Positions 1-11,093 are shown, counted from the stretch's first letter. The stretch: 64,000 nucleotides of DNA from Sipunculus nudus (GCA_026874595.1 CM049316.1:18191839-18255838); one strand, 5' to 3'. The notes: generated from the sequence alone by a model not told the origin. Numbers and translations are program-made.

Positions 1-430
1 ATATCACTATGTCCACTGTGTCCAGATTTGAAAATTCAAACTGGCCCTAATTTTTTTTCTGAGGGATTTGAACCTAATGCTTTGAGATTCCAGCCAGTGG
101 GTGTAAATGGATTGCAATGGTAGCCAAACCAGGTGTGTGTGATGAGTCTGGTGGAGATGAGGTGGTCCAAAACACTATTTGCCTGTGTATAATAAGCCAT
201 AAGTCCTCAGCTGAAATCAGCTTTCTGGGGGCTTGAAATGTTTGCTGGTGGGAACAAGGTAATATTATCTTGTTATCATGGATATACACCCTAAAATGGG
301 CCTGAGAACACCAAATACATGCATGTTGGACCATGAGTACAGATTTGAGGTAACAAATTGTCTGTCTATAAATTAAAAAAAAATCAAATATCAAACTGTT
401 ATAAACATGTATCAATATATTTAATAAAAT
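1..430 (+). repeat. 365-bp satellite, terminal unit of macro-repeat copy 1 (S365)
   Basis: This is the last, somewhat diverged unit of a tandem satellite whose other copies lie at 19,515-21,330 and 26,761-28,580. It begins with the phrase ATATCACTATG that opens every unit, and it is essentially identical to 20,952-21,380. The end runs into AT-rich sequence that has no further satellite similarity. Upstream units would lie outside the window. No coding potential is supported: the frame on the minus strand here is simply the satellite and recurs with every copy. Confidence 0.9.
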
Positions 431-542
431 CTCTTTTCATCCAATGAATTGCATCTTATTTTTTTAATAAATAAACCATGATATTCAACTACATCCAGTA
501 ATAAAAAATAAAAATAAAATGAATAAAAGTTTGTTTTTTTTT

Positions 543-561
543 GGGGGGGGGGGGGGGGGGG
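543..561 (+). repeat. Poly-G run (19 G) after a T run
   Basis: Uninterrupted run of 19 G preceded by a T tract. The equivalent runs in the other U copies are 18 G (21,494-21,511) and 15 G (28,769-28,783). It is the only difference I noticed between U copies 1 and 2, as expected for a slippage-prone homopolymer. It could form a G-quadruplex on the + strand, but run length is also error-prone in sequencing. Confidence 0.95.
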
Positions 562-979
562 TGGTTGTGTTTTTTTGCAGTAAAATCCAGGCTTCTCTTT
601 GGATCCCGGCGATGGGCGAGGGTACAATGGACACCACACAACATTTGAAAGAACATTTTTTTCTGCTGTTATTGGATGACCAAGTCTCTATGAATTTAAA
701 AAAAAAATATTTATTCCGTTATTCAAGATGACAGTGAAAATGACCCTATTTTTTCAATCATTCACCACTCTTTTCGAGCGTTCATCGAATAAGAAAGAGC
801 CCGTCCCACCGCATTCCCTGCGAGGGTTCGTTTCTTCAGAGTCCAAACAATCCTACCGGGGCGGGGTTTAGTCCATCTCGTCTTAAATTTGTGTCCGGGG
901 CACGGCAAACATTATGAAAGCGGACAAAAACTTTCATACGGCTGGTAAATGCGTTTATATGTAAACGCGGGGAATTCCC

Positions 980-1350
980 GGAGAATTCACGGAGAGATTT
1001 TATATGCAATGATACTTTTAATTACACGTTAAAATCATTTAAAATCTACCACTATATTACTCTAAAGACATTTATTCACTGTTAAATTACCGAAATAATA
1101 ACCAGCGCAAACAATGTGGGACTGCCACGAACACCAATCAGGATCACCAGCTAACATTGACTACCGATCTTACATCAGACGAAAACGCTAAACACTATAT
1201 ATTTTTTTCAACAGTTTACTGTGCAAACCGTAACAAAACCATGCAGGATATCAAATTTACAGGTTCTTAAGGAAATATGATACAAAACATAAATTGTACC
1301 TTTGCTCACATTTAATAATATCATCATGATGAATTCTCCGCGAATTCTCC
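980..1350. repeat. Internal inverted repeat pair within the U block
   Basis: The 16 bases at 980-995 (GGAGAATTCACGGAGA) match the reverse complement of 1,335-1,350 at 15 of 16 positions. The 370-bp span is AT-rich and featureless. The arrangement resembles the inverted ends of a MITE or an inversion scar. It is duplicated in U copy 2; in copy 3 one arm carries a further mismatch. The true element ends are not clear. Confidence 0.55.
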
Positions 1351-2385
1351 AGCTGTCCGCGTTATAGATGTATATGTATTTATTAATGACAAAAACTGAC
1401 ATACAATTTTATGGATACCCGTATAATTGCGGTTTTCTGGACCGTCCCAGCCCACAGGTAGGATAATATGGATTCCCGACAATATTCTAATGACCGTTCC
1501 CTGAGCTGGAACGGGCTAAGAAGGTCCCTGTCATTTTTTTAATTGTCAATTCCCAGGTTTTTCTGATAAAAAAATGGCCCAATCCTTCATTCAATCTCCA
1601 GCCTCTTCTGGCGTTCCGGGTTTAAAAAAGAGCCCGTCCCATGCCTATTTCAGCTAGGACTGCGAACTCTGGGGTCAAAACAACTCAACTACGGCTTGGG
1701 ATTACCACCTTTCCTCTTAAATATCCATCGCGCCCGTGTCAAGTGTACCGTTATTATTCACAAACGTGCGGCAGGCGCCAAAAAATTTGACAGCACCCCT
1801 TTCGGATGCCAGAATATATTTTTATATATAAAGTCCAAACCCACCACGGAACTAGGGACTCGCAATTTTTTATCTTATTACTTACCATTTCAGACTCCTT
1901 AAAAATCACCGCTTTCCTTTTTTAACCAAAGATTCCAATTTTTTAACATATATTAAATTTCACATTACAGATAACTTACACCAAGGGGACATTACAGTTA
2001 ATCCGTGATGGGCAGGACTTCTTGGAATATTATAATTCCCGGACGCAGGCTGACCGGCTAACCTTTTTTCTTCAAGGAAAGCCCTAATTTAAGCCGAGAC
2101 CTTAAAGGATGGTCTAGATAGGCACCTAGCTTGTCCAGGAATGAAAGGTCACGTCTCCCTTACCCAGATGTCGGGTCTCTGTCTAACACGAACGCGGCTT
2201 CGCTTGCATTTCGGCATTCTGGACGTTCAACTCTTCAAGTTTCATTTTCATCGCTTTTTCTTATTTCCAGCACTCAAGAATAGAAGAAGTATTCAGTTGG
2301 ATTTGTATTATTTTTTATTTCTGTCAAAAAGTGATTGTCCTGTACAGGATAGCTACTAATAATAACACTAATAATGTGTCTCCAG

Positions 2386-2440
2386 CTGTCTGTCTCTCTG
2401 CCTGTCTGTCTGTCTGTCTGTCTGTCTCTCTGTCTGTCTA
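2386..2440 (+). repeat. TCTG-type microsatellite
   Basis: Imperfect run of CTGT/TCTG tetranucleotides near the 3' part of the U block. Counterparts lie at about 23,336-23,390 and 30,607-30,652 with different lengths, so it is polymorphic between copies. It precedes the A-family start by about 160 bp. Confidence 0.92.
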
Positions 2441-2591
2441 CTCCTCTTTGACTTTTGAAAATCAGCAAGACCTTATTCATATGTGCTACTGTTTCCCCCA
2501 TGATAGAGCTTTTTCATTTGATCAGATCCGAATGTTCCCTGTCTGTCTGTCTGCCTAGTAACTGTCCATCTAATTCGCTGTCTTATTTCCG

Positions 2592-2650
2592 GTCACTTCC
2601 GGCAAGCGCGTGACCTCTGGTCATCTAGTTTGTTTGTCTGTCTGTTTGTT
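2592..2650 (+). repeat. A-family start of 'half-hairpin' type
   Basis: TTCCGGCAAGC is the right arm of the hairpin that normally opens the units; the left arm (GCTTGCCGGAA) is missing here. It is followed by a small stem (TGACC at 2,611-2,615 and GGTCA at 2,619-2,623), then CTAG and the GTTT/GTCT microsatellite. The same start recurs at about 23,542, 30,802, 53,993, 58,144, 60,279 and 62,411 with unrelated or only partly related sequence upstream. This suggests a true element boundary. Confidence 0.75.
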
Positions 2651-3831
2651 TGTCTGTATGTACACGCTCTACAGGCCACAGTTTTTAAGCGATCGCTCTG
2701 AAACTTATGCATTAAGTGTAAGATTGGTTCTCCTCGGAGCCTATTGTTTTTGGTCATGATCGGTCAAAGGTCAAGGTCAGGGTCACCAAAAAACCTAAAA
2801 TTTTTACTTTCTTCATATCTTTGTCAATAATAATCGTATCCCCATAATCTGTAGCTCATTTTATTCCTCACTATGTTAGCTTTCCAAGTGCTGGCAAATT
2901 TTTCCGGTCAATGGTTACCATGGTAACGTATTTTGGGGGGAAATTCAGAAAATTCGAAAATTTCCCTCCAAATTTCTCATTATTCAAGTTAGAGAGGTCT
3001 AGTTTCTTGCAATGCATAGCATTTAATATGCTCTGTGCGAAATTAATGTAAGTCTCGCAAAATCTCGTGCCATTTGTCGTCAAATGAGACTTTTCGATAT
3101 TTCATTAAATACGATTTACAGGTGGCAGTTTTACAGCTAAGGTTCTGAAAGTGACATATTTTCTGTTGTTCTGTATTATCTCGAACTTGTTTTTTCATTT
3201 TTCGGAAATAGCCACCAGGGGGCGTGGTACTGGAAACACTACAACTTATCATTTTTCCGCAATATCTAAAAAAATATTAAGCATAGAACAATTTTTTTTT
3301 GTCGCATCTAAAATTAGGATCATTGCCTTATTCCTTCGTACATTTAGCCTTGTGCTGCCGTTACCATGGTTACCAAATTTTGGGGTAAAACTTGACAATC
3401 TGAAATACGGAGTGTTCCTGCTTCTGTCTCTGTCAATATTTGCGATAGAACGCTCTGGTTTTTGGCGTTAGATAGCATTAGTTTACTTCTTAGTCATTCA
3501 ATAGAAAGGCTCGTCATATCTCGCACCGTTTCTCGTGAAACGAGAACACGAGACCATTCAAAGAAATGCCTATAATTCTGTCATTTTTCACGCTACAGAC
3601 ACATGGTTTGCAGCGCTGGTTAGCGGCTGACACTCGCAGTCACATTCAGGGGTCACATTGTTAGTCTCGTCAAATCTCGCGCCGTTTTTCGCCATACCAC
3701 GAAGACACGTGCCGTCGCCGCAAGTGGCGGCAGGGTCCTTACGGTGGGCGGCCGGCGTGTGCAGCGGTGCGTGACGGCCTCTCCGGGCCCTATCTATTAT
3801 CATACATGTTGGAGGCACAGTCCTAACTTTA
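2629..3831 (+). repeat. A unit, first copy (A' variant start)
   Basis: First A-family unit of macro-repeat copy 1, opening with the half-hairpin start. Sequence order: microsatellite, 'aggccacag' box, half-site cluster, GTTACCATGGTAAC palindrome, TCTCG-rich stretch, CTCF-like GCCACCAGGGGGCG at 3,211-3,224, second palindrome, TCTCGT/ACGAGA dyad, then a GC-rich 3' part. Up to 3,582 it matches 16,337-17,350 and 23,580-24,532. After that it matches the 1,258-bp A array instead, so it is a mosaic of A' and A. Confidence 0.9.
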
Positions 3832-3833
3832 TT

Positions 3834-3863
3834 GCTTGCCGGAAATCTTCGATTTTCGCAAGC
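3834..3863 (+). repeat. Unit-opening hairpin (A type, representative)
   Basis: Left arm GCTTGCCGGAAATC, loop TTC, right arm GATTTTCGCAAGC, with one mismatch and one bulge. Every A unit begins this way. B units use GCTTGCCGGAATC, AGA, GATTTCGACAAGT. The best-paired versions are in the 55.3-55.6 kb modules and at 62,454-62,482. Confidence 0.8.
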
Positions 3864-4019
3864 ATGTTGATCAACCGCGTATGTTTGTTTGTTTGTTTGT
3901 CTGTCTGTTTGTCTGTATGTACACGCGCTAGAGGCCACAGTTTTTAAGCAATCGCTCTGAAACTTATACATAAACTGTAAGATCTGTTCTCCTCGGAGCC
4001 TATTGTTTTTGGTGATGAT

Positions 4020-4044
4020 CGGTCAAAGGTCAAGGTCAGGGTCA
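4020..4044 (+). promoter_or_regulatory. Tandem nuclear-receptor-like half-sites (A unit, representative)
   Basis: CGGTCA, one base, AGGTCA, AGGTCA, GGGTCA: four half-sites in the same direction, spaced DR1, DR0, DR0. Positions 4,030-4,038 read TCAAGGTCA, the extended half-site known for ERR/SF-1/FTZ-F1-type receptors. The cluster lies at the same place in every A unit and recurs in B, D, F and G units with slightly different spacing. Motif identity is read from the sequence; receptor binding is not shown. Confidence 0.4.
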
Positions 4045-4172
4045 CCAAAAAACCTAAAATCTTTATTTTCTTCATATCTTCGTCAATAATAATCGTAGCC
4101 GCATAATCTGTAACTCATTTTATTCCTCACTATGTTAGCTTTCCAAGTGCTGGCAAATTTTTCCGGTCAATG

Positions 4173-4186
4173 GTTACCATGGTAAC
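4173..4186. promoter_or_regulatory. X-box-like palindrome (A unit, representative)
   Basis: GTTACCATGGTAAC is a perfect 14-bp palindrome and fits the RFX X-box pattern GTNRCC(N0-3)RGYAAC. Each A unit has a second, imperfect copy GTTACCATGGTTAC (4,618-4,631 in this unit). Equivalent sites: B units 10,498-10,511 and 35,001-35,014; D units 55,881-55,894, 56,331-56,344, 58,907-58,920, 60,593-60,606 and 61,041-61,054; F unit GTAACCATGGTTAC at 62,788-62,801, again perfectly palindromic. Functional use is unproven. Confidence 0.4.
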
Positions 4187-4469
4187 GTATTTTGGGGGGA
4201 AAATCAGAAAATTCGAAAATTTCCCTCCAAATTTCTCATTTTTTAAGTTAGAGAGGCCTAGTTTTTTGCAATGCGTAGCATTTAATATGCTCTATGCGAA
4301 ATTAATGTAAGTCTCGCAAAATCTCGTGCCATGTGTCGTCAAATGGGACTTTTCGAGATTTCATTAAATACGATTTACAGGTCGCAGTTTTACAGCTAAG
4401 GTTCTGAAAGTGACACATTTTCTGTTGTTTTGTATTATCTCGAACTTGTTTTTTCATTTTTCGGAAATA

Positions 4470-4483
4470 GCCACCAGGGGGCG
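4470..4483 (+). promoter_or_regulatory. CTCF-like site, A type (representative)
   Basis: GCCACCAGGGGGCG equals the core of the vertebrate CTCF consensus. All 16 A-type copies start at 3,211, 4,470, 5,728, 6,986, 8,244, 9,502, 14,343, 15,601, 16,979, 18,306, 24,161, 25,548, 31,420, 32,682, 33,944 and 54,607, and all have the same orientation. The bases just upstream (GGAAATA, or GAAATTA at 18,306) and downstream (TGGTACTGG) are conserved too, so copying alone can explain conservation within this family. Confidence 0.45.
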
Positions 4484-4776
4484 TGGTACTGGAAACACTG
4501 TAACATATCATTTTTCCGCAATATCTAAAAAAATATTTAGCATATAACAATTTTTTTTGTCGCATCTAAAATTAGGATCATTGCCTTATTCCTTCGTACA
4601 TTTAGCCTTGTGCTGCCGTTACCATGGTTACCAAATTTTGGGGTAAAACTTGACAATCTGAAATACGGAGTGTTCCTGCTTCTGTCTCTGTCAATATTTG
4701 CGATAGAACGCTCTGGTTTTTGGCGTTAGATAGCATTAGTTTACTTCTTAGTCATTCAATAGAAAGGCTCGTCATA

Positions 4777-4811
4777 TCTCGCACCGTTTCTCGTGAAACG
4801 AGAACACGAGA
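4777..4811. promoter_or_regulatory. TCTCG/CGAGA dyad (A unit, representative)
   Basis: Half-sites TCTCGC, TCTCGT, ACGAGA, ACGAGA in order, the central pair forming a perfect inverted repeat around GAA. The same four-part arrangement occurs in B units (central pair TCTCGT and ATGAGA) and about ten times in each D unit. It could be a cruciform-prone element or a protein site. No known factor is assigned. Confidence 0.5.
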
Positions 4812-7800
4812 CCATTCAAAGAAATGCCTATAATTCTGTCATTTTTCACGCTACAGACACATGGTTTGCAGCGCTGGTTAGCGGCTGACACTCGCAGTCA
4901 CATTCAGGGGTCACATTGTTAGTCTCGTCAAATCTCGCGCCGTTTTTCGCCATACCACGAAGACACGTGCCGTCGCCGCAAGTGGCGGCAGGGTCCTTAC
5001 GGTGGGCGGCCGGCGTGTGCAGCGGTGCGTGACGGCCTCTCCGGGCCCTATCTATTATCATACATGTTGGAGGCACAGTCCTAACTTTATTGCTTGCCGG
5101 AAATCTTCGATTTTCGCAAGCATGTTGATCAACCGCGTATGTTTGTTTGTTTGTTTGTCTGTCTGTTTGTCTGTATGTACACGCGCTAGAGGCCACAGTT
5201 TTTAAGCAATCGCTCTGAAACTTATACATAAACTGTAAGATCTGTTCTCCTCGGAGCCTATTGTTTTTGGTGATGATCGGTCAAAGGTCAAGGTCAGGGT
5301 CACCAAAAAACCTAAAATCTTTATTTTCTTCATATCTTCGTCAATAATAATCGTAGCCGCATAATCTGTAACTCATTTTATTCCTCACTATGTTAGCTTT
5401 CCAAGTGCTGGCAAATTTTTCCGGTCAATGGTTACCATGGTAACGTATTTTGGGGGGAAAATCAGAAAATTCGAAAATTTCCCTCCAAATTTCTCATTTT
5501 TTAAGTTAGAGAGGCCTAGTTTTTTGCAATGCGTAGCATTTAATATGCTCTATGCGAAATTAATGTAAGTCTCGCAAAATCTCGTGCCATGTGTCGTCAA
5601 ATGGGACTTTTCGAGATTTCATTAAATACGATTTACAGGTCGCAGTTTTACAGCTAAGGTTCTGAAAGTGACACATTTTCTGTTGTTTTGTATTATCTCG
5701 AACTTGTTTTTTCATTTTTCGGAAATAGCCACCAGGGGGCGTGGTACTGGAAACACTGTAACATATCATTTTTCCGCAATATCTAAAAAAATATTTAGCA
5801 TATAACAATTTTTTTTGTCGCATCTAAAACTAGGATCATTGCCTTATTCCTTCGTACATTTAGCCTTGTGCTGCCGTTACCATGGTTACCAAATTTTGGG
5901 GTAAAACTTGACAATCTGAAATACGGAGTTTTCCTGCTTCTATCTCTGTCAATATTTGCGATAGAAAGCTCTGGTTTTTGGCGTTAGATAGCATTAGTTT
6001 ACTTCTTAGTCATTCAATAGAAAGTCTCGTCATATCTCGCACCGTTTCTCGTGAAACGAGAACACGGGACCATTCAAAGAAATGCCTATAATTCTGTCAT
6101 TTTTCACGCTACAGACACATGGTTTGCAGCGCTGGATAGCGGCTGACACTCGCAGTCACATTCAGGGGTCACATTGTTAGTCTCGTCAAATCTCGCGCCG
6201 TTTTTCGCCATACCACGAAGACACGTGCCGTCGCCGCAAGTGGCGGCAGGGTCCTTACGGTGGGCGGCCGGCGTGTGCAGCGGTGCGTGACGGCCTCTCC
6301 GGGCCCTATCTATTATCATACATGTTGGAGGCACAGTCCTAACTTTATTGCTTGCCGGAAATCTTCGATTTTCGCAAGCATGTTGATCAACCGCGTATGT
6401 TTGTTTGTTTGTTTGTCTGTCTGTTTGTCTGTATGTACACGCGCTAGAGGCCACAGTTTTTAAGCAATCGCTCTGAAACTTATACATAAACTGTAAGATC
6501 TGTTCTCCTCGGAGCCTATTGTTTTTGGTGATGATCGGTCAAAGGTCAAGGTCAGGGTCACCAAAAAACCTAAAATCTTTATTTTCTTCATATCTTCGTC
6601 AATAATAATCGTAGCCGCATAATCTGTAACTCATTTTATTCCTCACTATGTTAGCTTTCCAAGTGCTGGCAAATTTTTCCGGTCAATGGTTACCATGGTA
6701 ACGTATTTTGGGGGGAAAATCAGAAAATTCGAAAATTTCCCTCCAAATTTCTCATTTTTTAAGTTAGAGAGGCCTAGTTTTTTGCAATGCGTAGCATTTA
6801 ATATGCTCTATGCGAAATTAATGTAAGTCTCGCAAAATCTCGTGCCATGTGTCGTCAAATGGGACTTTTCGAGATTTCATTAAATACGATTTACAGGTCG
6901 CAGTTTTACAGCTAAGGTTCTGAAAGTGACACATTTTCTGTTGTTTTGTATTATCTCGAACTTGTTTTTTCATTTTTCGGAAATAGCCACCAGGGGGCGT
7001 GGTACTGGAAACACTGTAACATATCATTTTTCCGCAATATCTAAAAAAATATTTAGCATATAACAATTTTTTTTGTCGCATCTAAAACTAGGATCATTGC
7101 CTTATTCCTTCGTACATTTAGCCTTGTGCTGCCGTTACCATGGTTACCAAATTTTGGGGTAAAACTTGACAATCTGAAATACGGAGTTTTCCTGCTTCTA
7201 TCTCTGTCAATATTTGCGATAGAAAGCTCTGGTTTTTGGCGTTAGATAGCATTAGTTTACTTCTTAGTCATTCAATAGAAAGTCTCGTCATATCTCGCAC
7301 CGTTTCTCGTGAAACGAGAACACGGGACCATTCAAAGAAATGCCTATAATTCTGTCATTTTTCACGCTACAGACACATGGTTTGCAGCGCTGGATAGCGG
7401 CTGACACTCGCAGTCACATTCAGGGGTCACATTGTTAGTCTCGTCAAATCTCGCGCCGTTTTTCGCCATACCACGAAGACACGTGCCGTCGCCGCAAGTG
7501 GCGGCAGGGTCCTTACGGTGGGCGGCCGGCGTGTGCAGCGGTGCGTGACGGCCTCTCCGGGCCCTATCTATTATCATACATGTTGGAGGCACAGTCCTAA
7601 CTTTATTGCTTGCCGGAAATCTTCGATTTTCGCAAGCATGTTGATCAACCGCGTATGTTTGTTTGTTTGTTTGTCTGTCTGTTTGTCTGTATGTACACGC
7701 GCTAGAGGCCACAGTTTTTAAGCAATCGCTCTGAAACTTATACATAAACTGTAAGATCTGTTCTCCTCGGAGCCTATTGTTTTTGGTGATGATCGGTCAA

Positions 7801-10121
7801 AGGTCAAGGTCAGGGTCACCAAAAAACCTAAAATCTTTATTTTCTTCATATCTTCGTCAATAATAATCGTAGCCGCATAATCTGTAACTCATTTTATTCC
7901 TCACTATGTTAGCTTTCCAAGTGCTGGCAAATTTTTCCGGTCAATGGTTACCATGGTAACGTATTTTGGGGGGAAAATCAGAAAATTCGAAAATTTCCCT
8001 CCAAATTTCTCATTTTTTAAGTTAGAGAGGCCTAGTTTTTTGCAATGCGTAGCATTTAATATGCTCTATGCGAAATTAATGTAAGTCTCGCAAAATCTCG
8101 TGCCATGTGTCGTCAAATGGGACTTTTCGAGATTTCATTAAATACGATTTACAGGTCGCAGTTTTACAGCTAAGGTTCTGAAAGTGACACATTTTCTGTT
8201 GTTTTGTATTATCTCGAACTTGTTTTTTCATTTTTCGGAAATAGCCACCAGGGGGCGTGGTACTGGAAACACTGTAACATATCATTTTTCCGCAATATCT
8301 AAAAAAATATTTAGCATATAACAATTTTTTTTGTCGCATCTAAAACTAGGATCATTGCCTTATTCCTTCGTACATTTAGCCTTGTGCTGCCGTTACCATG
8401 GTTACCAAATTTTGGGGTAAAACTTGACAATCTGAAATACGGAGTTTTCCTGCTTCTATCTCTGTCAATATTTGCGATAGAAAGCTCTGGTTTTTGGCGT
8501 TAGATAGCATTAGTTTACTTCTTAGTCATTCAATAGAAAGTCTCGTCATATCTCGCACCGTTTCTCGTGAAACGAGAACACGGGACCATTCAAAGAAATG
8601 CCTATAATTCTGTCATTTTTCACGCTACAGACACATGGTTTGCAGCGCTGGATACCGGCTGACACTCGCAGTCACATTCAGGGGTCACATTGTTAGTCTC
8701 GTCAAATCTCGCGCCGTTTTTCGCCATACCACGAAGACACGTGCCGTCGCCGCAAGTGGCGGCAGGGTCCTTACGGTGGGCGGCCGGCGTGTGCAGCGGT
8801 GCGTGACGGCCTCTCCGGGCCCTATCTATTATCATACATGTTGGAGGCACAGTCCTAACTTTATTGCTTGCCGGAAATCTTCGATTTTCGCAAGCATGTT
8901 GATCAACCGCGTATGTTTGTTTGTTTGTTTGTCTGTCTGTTTGTCTGTATGTACACGCGCTAGAGGCCACAGTTTTTAAGCAATCGCTCTGAAACTTATA
9001 CATAAACTGTAAGATCTGTTCTCCTCGGAGCCTATTGTTTTTGGTGATGATCGGTCAAAGGTCAAGGTCAGGGTCACCAAAAAACCTAAAATCTTTATTT
9101 TCTTCATATCTTCGTCAATAATAATCGTAGCCGCATAATCTGTAACTCATTTTATTCCTCACTATGTTAGCTTTCCAAGTGCTGGCAAATTTTTCCGGTC
9201 AATGGTTACCATGGTAACGTATTTTGGGGGGAAAATCAGAAAATTCGAAAATTTCCCTCCAAATTTCTCATTTTTTAAGTTAGAGAGGCCTAGTTTTTTG
9301 CAATGCGTAGCATTTAATATGCTCTATGCGAAATTAATGTAAGTCTCGCAAAATCTCGTGCCATGTGTCGTCAAATGGGACTTTTCGAGATTTCATTAAA
9401 TACGATTTACAGGTCGCAGTTTTACAGCTAAGGTTCTGAAAGTGACACATTTTCTGTTGTTTTGTATTATCTCGAACTTGTTTTTTCATTTTTCGGAAAT
9501 AGCCACCAGGGGGCGTGGTACTGGAAACACTGTAACATATCATTTTTCCGCAATATCTAAAAAAATATTTAGCATATAACAATTTTTTTTGTCGCATCTA
9601 AAACTAGGATCATTGCCTTATTCCTTCGTACATTTAGCCTTGTGCTGCCGTTACCATGGTTACCAAATTTTGGGGTAAAACTTGACAATCTGAAATACGG
9701 AGTTTTCCTGCTTCTATCTCTGTCAATATTTGCGATAGAAAGCTCTGGTTTTTGGCGTTAGATAGCATTAGTTTACTTCTTAGTCATTCAATAGAAAGTC
9801 TCGTCATATCTCGCACCGTTTCTCGTGAAACGAGAACACGGGACCATTCAAAGAAATGCCTATAATTCTGTCATTTTTCACGCTACAGACACATGGTTTG
9901 CAGCGCTGGATAGCGGCTGACACTCGCAGTCACATTCAGGGGTCACATTGTTAGTCTCGTCAAATCTCGCGCCGTTTTTCGCCATACCACGAAGACATGT
10001 GCCGTCGCCGCAAGTGGCGGCAGGGTCCTTACGGTGGGCGGCCGGCGTGTGCAGCGGTGCGTGACGGCCTCTCCGGGCCCTATCTATTATCATACATGTT
10101 GGAGGCACAGTCCTAACTTTA

Positions 10122-10177
10122 TTGCTTGCCGGAAATCTTCGATTTTCGCAAGCATGTTGATCAACCGCGTATGTTTG
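10122..10177 (+). repeat. Orphan A hairpin module at the A-to-B switch
   Basis: A 56-bp A-type hairpin plus a short GTTT stretch, immediately followed by a B-type hairpin at 10,178. The switch from A to B therefore happened at the hairpin/microsatellite module, not inside the unit body. Confidence 0.85.
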
Positions 10178-10344
10178 TTGCTTGCCGGAATCAGAGATTT
10201 CGACAAGTATGTTGATCAGTTCCGTTTGTTTGTTTGTCTGTATGTCCTCGCTCTACAGGCCACAATTTTGCACCAATCGTCCTGAAACTTATCGATAGAG
10301 TGTATAATCGGTTCTTCTCGGAGCCTATTGTTTTTGGTCATGAT

Positions 10345-10369
10345 CGGTCAAGGGTCAAGGTCAGGGTCA
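10345..10369 (+). promoter_or_regulatory. Tandem nuclear-receptor-like half-sites (B unit, representative)
   Basis: CGGTCA, one base, GGGTCA, AGGTCA, GGGTCA, all in the same direction. The second half-site is GGGTCA here and AGGTCA in A units. The surrounding sequence (TATTGTTTTTGGTCATGAT upstream, CACCAAAAA downstream) is shared with A units. It repeats in all B units with the array period. Confidence 0.4.
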
Positions 10370-10636
10370 CCAAAAAGCTCAAAAACGGTTTTTTCTTCAT
10401 ACCTTCGTCAAAAATAGCCGTAGGCACCTAATCTGTAGCCCGTTTTATTTGCCACTGCATGGCCACTTCCAACACTGCAAAATTGCCTCATTTCGCTGTT
10501 ACCATGGTCACGCAATTTCGGGGTGAAATCATGGAATTTCGTGATATTTTCCAAATTTGCAGCAATTTTACTGATTCTGAGATATTTTATGCAACATAAG
10601 AATATCTCGAAATTGTTTTTTCAGATTTTGGAAATG

Positions 10637-10650
10637 GCCGCCAGGGGGCG
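10637..10650 (+). promoter_or_regulatory. CTCF-like site, B type 1 (representative)
   Basis: GCCGCCAGGGGGCG. Copies in this array start at 10,637, 11,901 and 13,165. In the second B array they start at 35,140 and every 1,274 bp through 52,976, giving 18 copies in total. Up to 40,236 the next bases are TTGCAG; from 41,510 onward they are TGGCAG. Confidence 0.45.
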
Positions 10651-11093
10651 TTGCAGATGAAAAAACATGAAAATTTGTTTTGGTGCTATACCTCCAGAAC
10701 TATTAAACATTGGGCCATTTCCATCACAGCACCTTAAACTAGGGTCCATGGGCTTATTTTTGCGCATAGGTGCCAAAGTGCGCTATTGCCAGATTTCTCT
10801 ATTTTTGGGGTAAAACTTTTGAATTTTGAAAATATGCAGTTTTCAGCTTCTAACTCTGTCAGTTTTTATGCTAGAGAGGTCAAAATTTTTGCATCTTGTA
10901 GCCCTTGGTGAGTTCTCGGTGATCCAACCAAAAATCTTGCAAAATCTCGCACCGTTTCTCGTCGAATGAGATTTCGCGATTTCACGGTGACATGCCCTAT
11001 AGGCCACAGATATGCAGGCATCCTTTTGAAACTGATACATGTTACGTCATACACTAATATCTCGAAAGCAATTGTTCAGTTTTTGGAAAATTA

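Larger units (their letters stand above)
431..2590. repeat. U block, copy 1 (long dispersed or macro-repeat component)
   Basis: About 2.2 kb of mostly single-copy-looking sequence that nevertheless recurs at 21,381-23,540 (nearly identical by eye) and 28,620-30,800 (clearly diverged, with small indels). It contains a T-run/G-run, an internal inverted repeat (980-995 against 1,335-1,350), two loosely similar stretches that both start AGAGCCCGTCCCA (about 796 and 1,627), and a TCTG microsatellite near its end. I recognise no protein or RNA gene in it. It could be the remains of a non-autonomous DNA element, but no target-site duplication was identified. Confidence 0.85.
3832..10121 (+). repeat. 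Tandem array of five 1,258-bp A units
   Basis: Units start at 3,832, 5,090, 6,348, 7,606 and 8,864, and the next hairpin starts at 10,122, so all five are exactly 1,258 bp. They differ by a handful of substitutions. The first unit shares variants with the preceding A' unit (GTGTTCCTGC; GGTTAGCGG), while later units carry GTTTTCCTGC and GGATAGCGG or GGATACCGG. The unit length is not a multiple of three, so no reading frame can run through the array. Each unit opens with an imperfect hairpin and carries one CTCF-like site, two X-box-like palindromes, a half-site cluster and one dyad. Confidence 0.97.

Noticed and set aside
980-1350. Naming a MITE in the U block
   Set aside because: Only a 16-bp inverted pair is clear. 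No flanking target duplication or matching outer ends were found by eye.
2592-2650. Calling the cassettes Helitrons outright
   Set aside because: A small stem followed by CTAG is suggestive, but there is no clear 5' TC end, no Rep/helicase coding sequence and no demonstrated A-T insertion site. Three of seven boundaries read CTTG.
3588-3971. Minus-strand frame of about 127 codons with a DRQTNKQT-type run, repeated every 1,258 bp
   Set aside because: It is present in every A unit because the units are copies, and it includes translated microsatellite. The unit length is not a multiple of three, and there is no recognisable domain, splice structure or start context.
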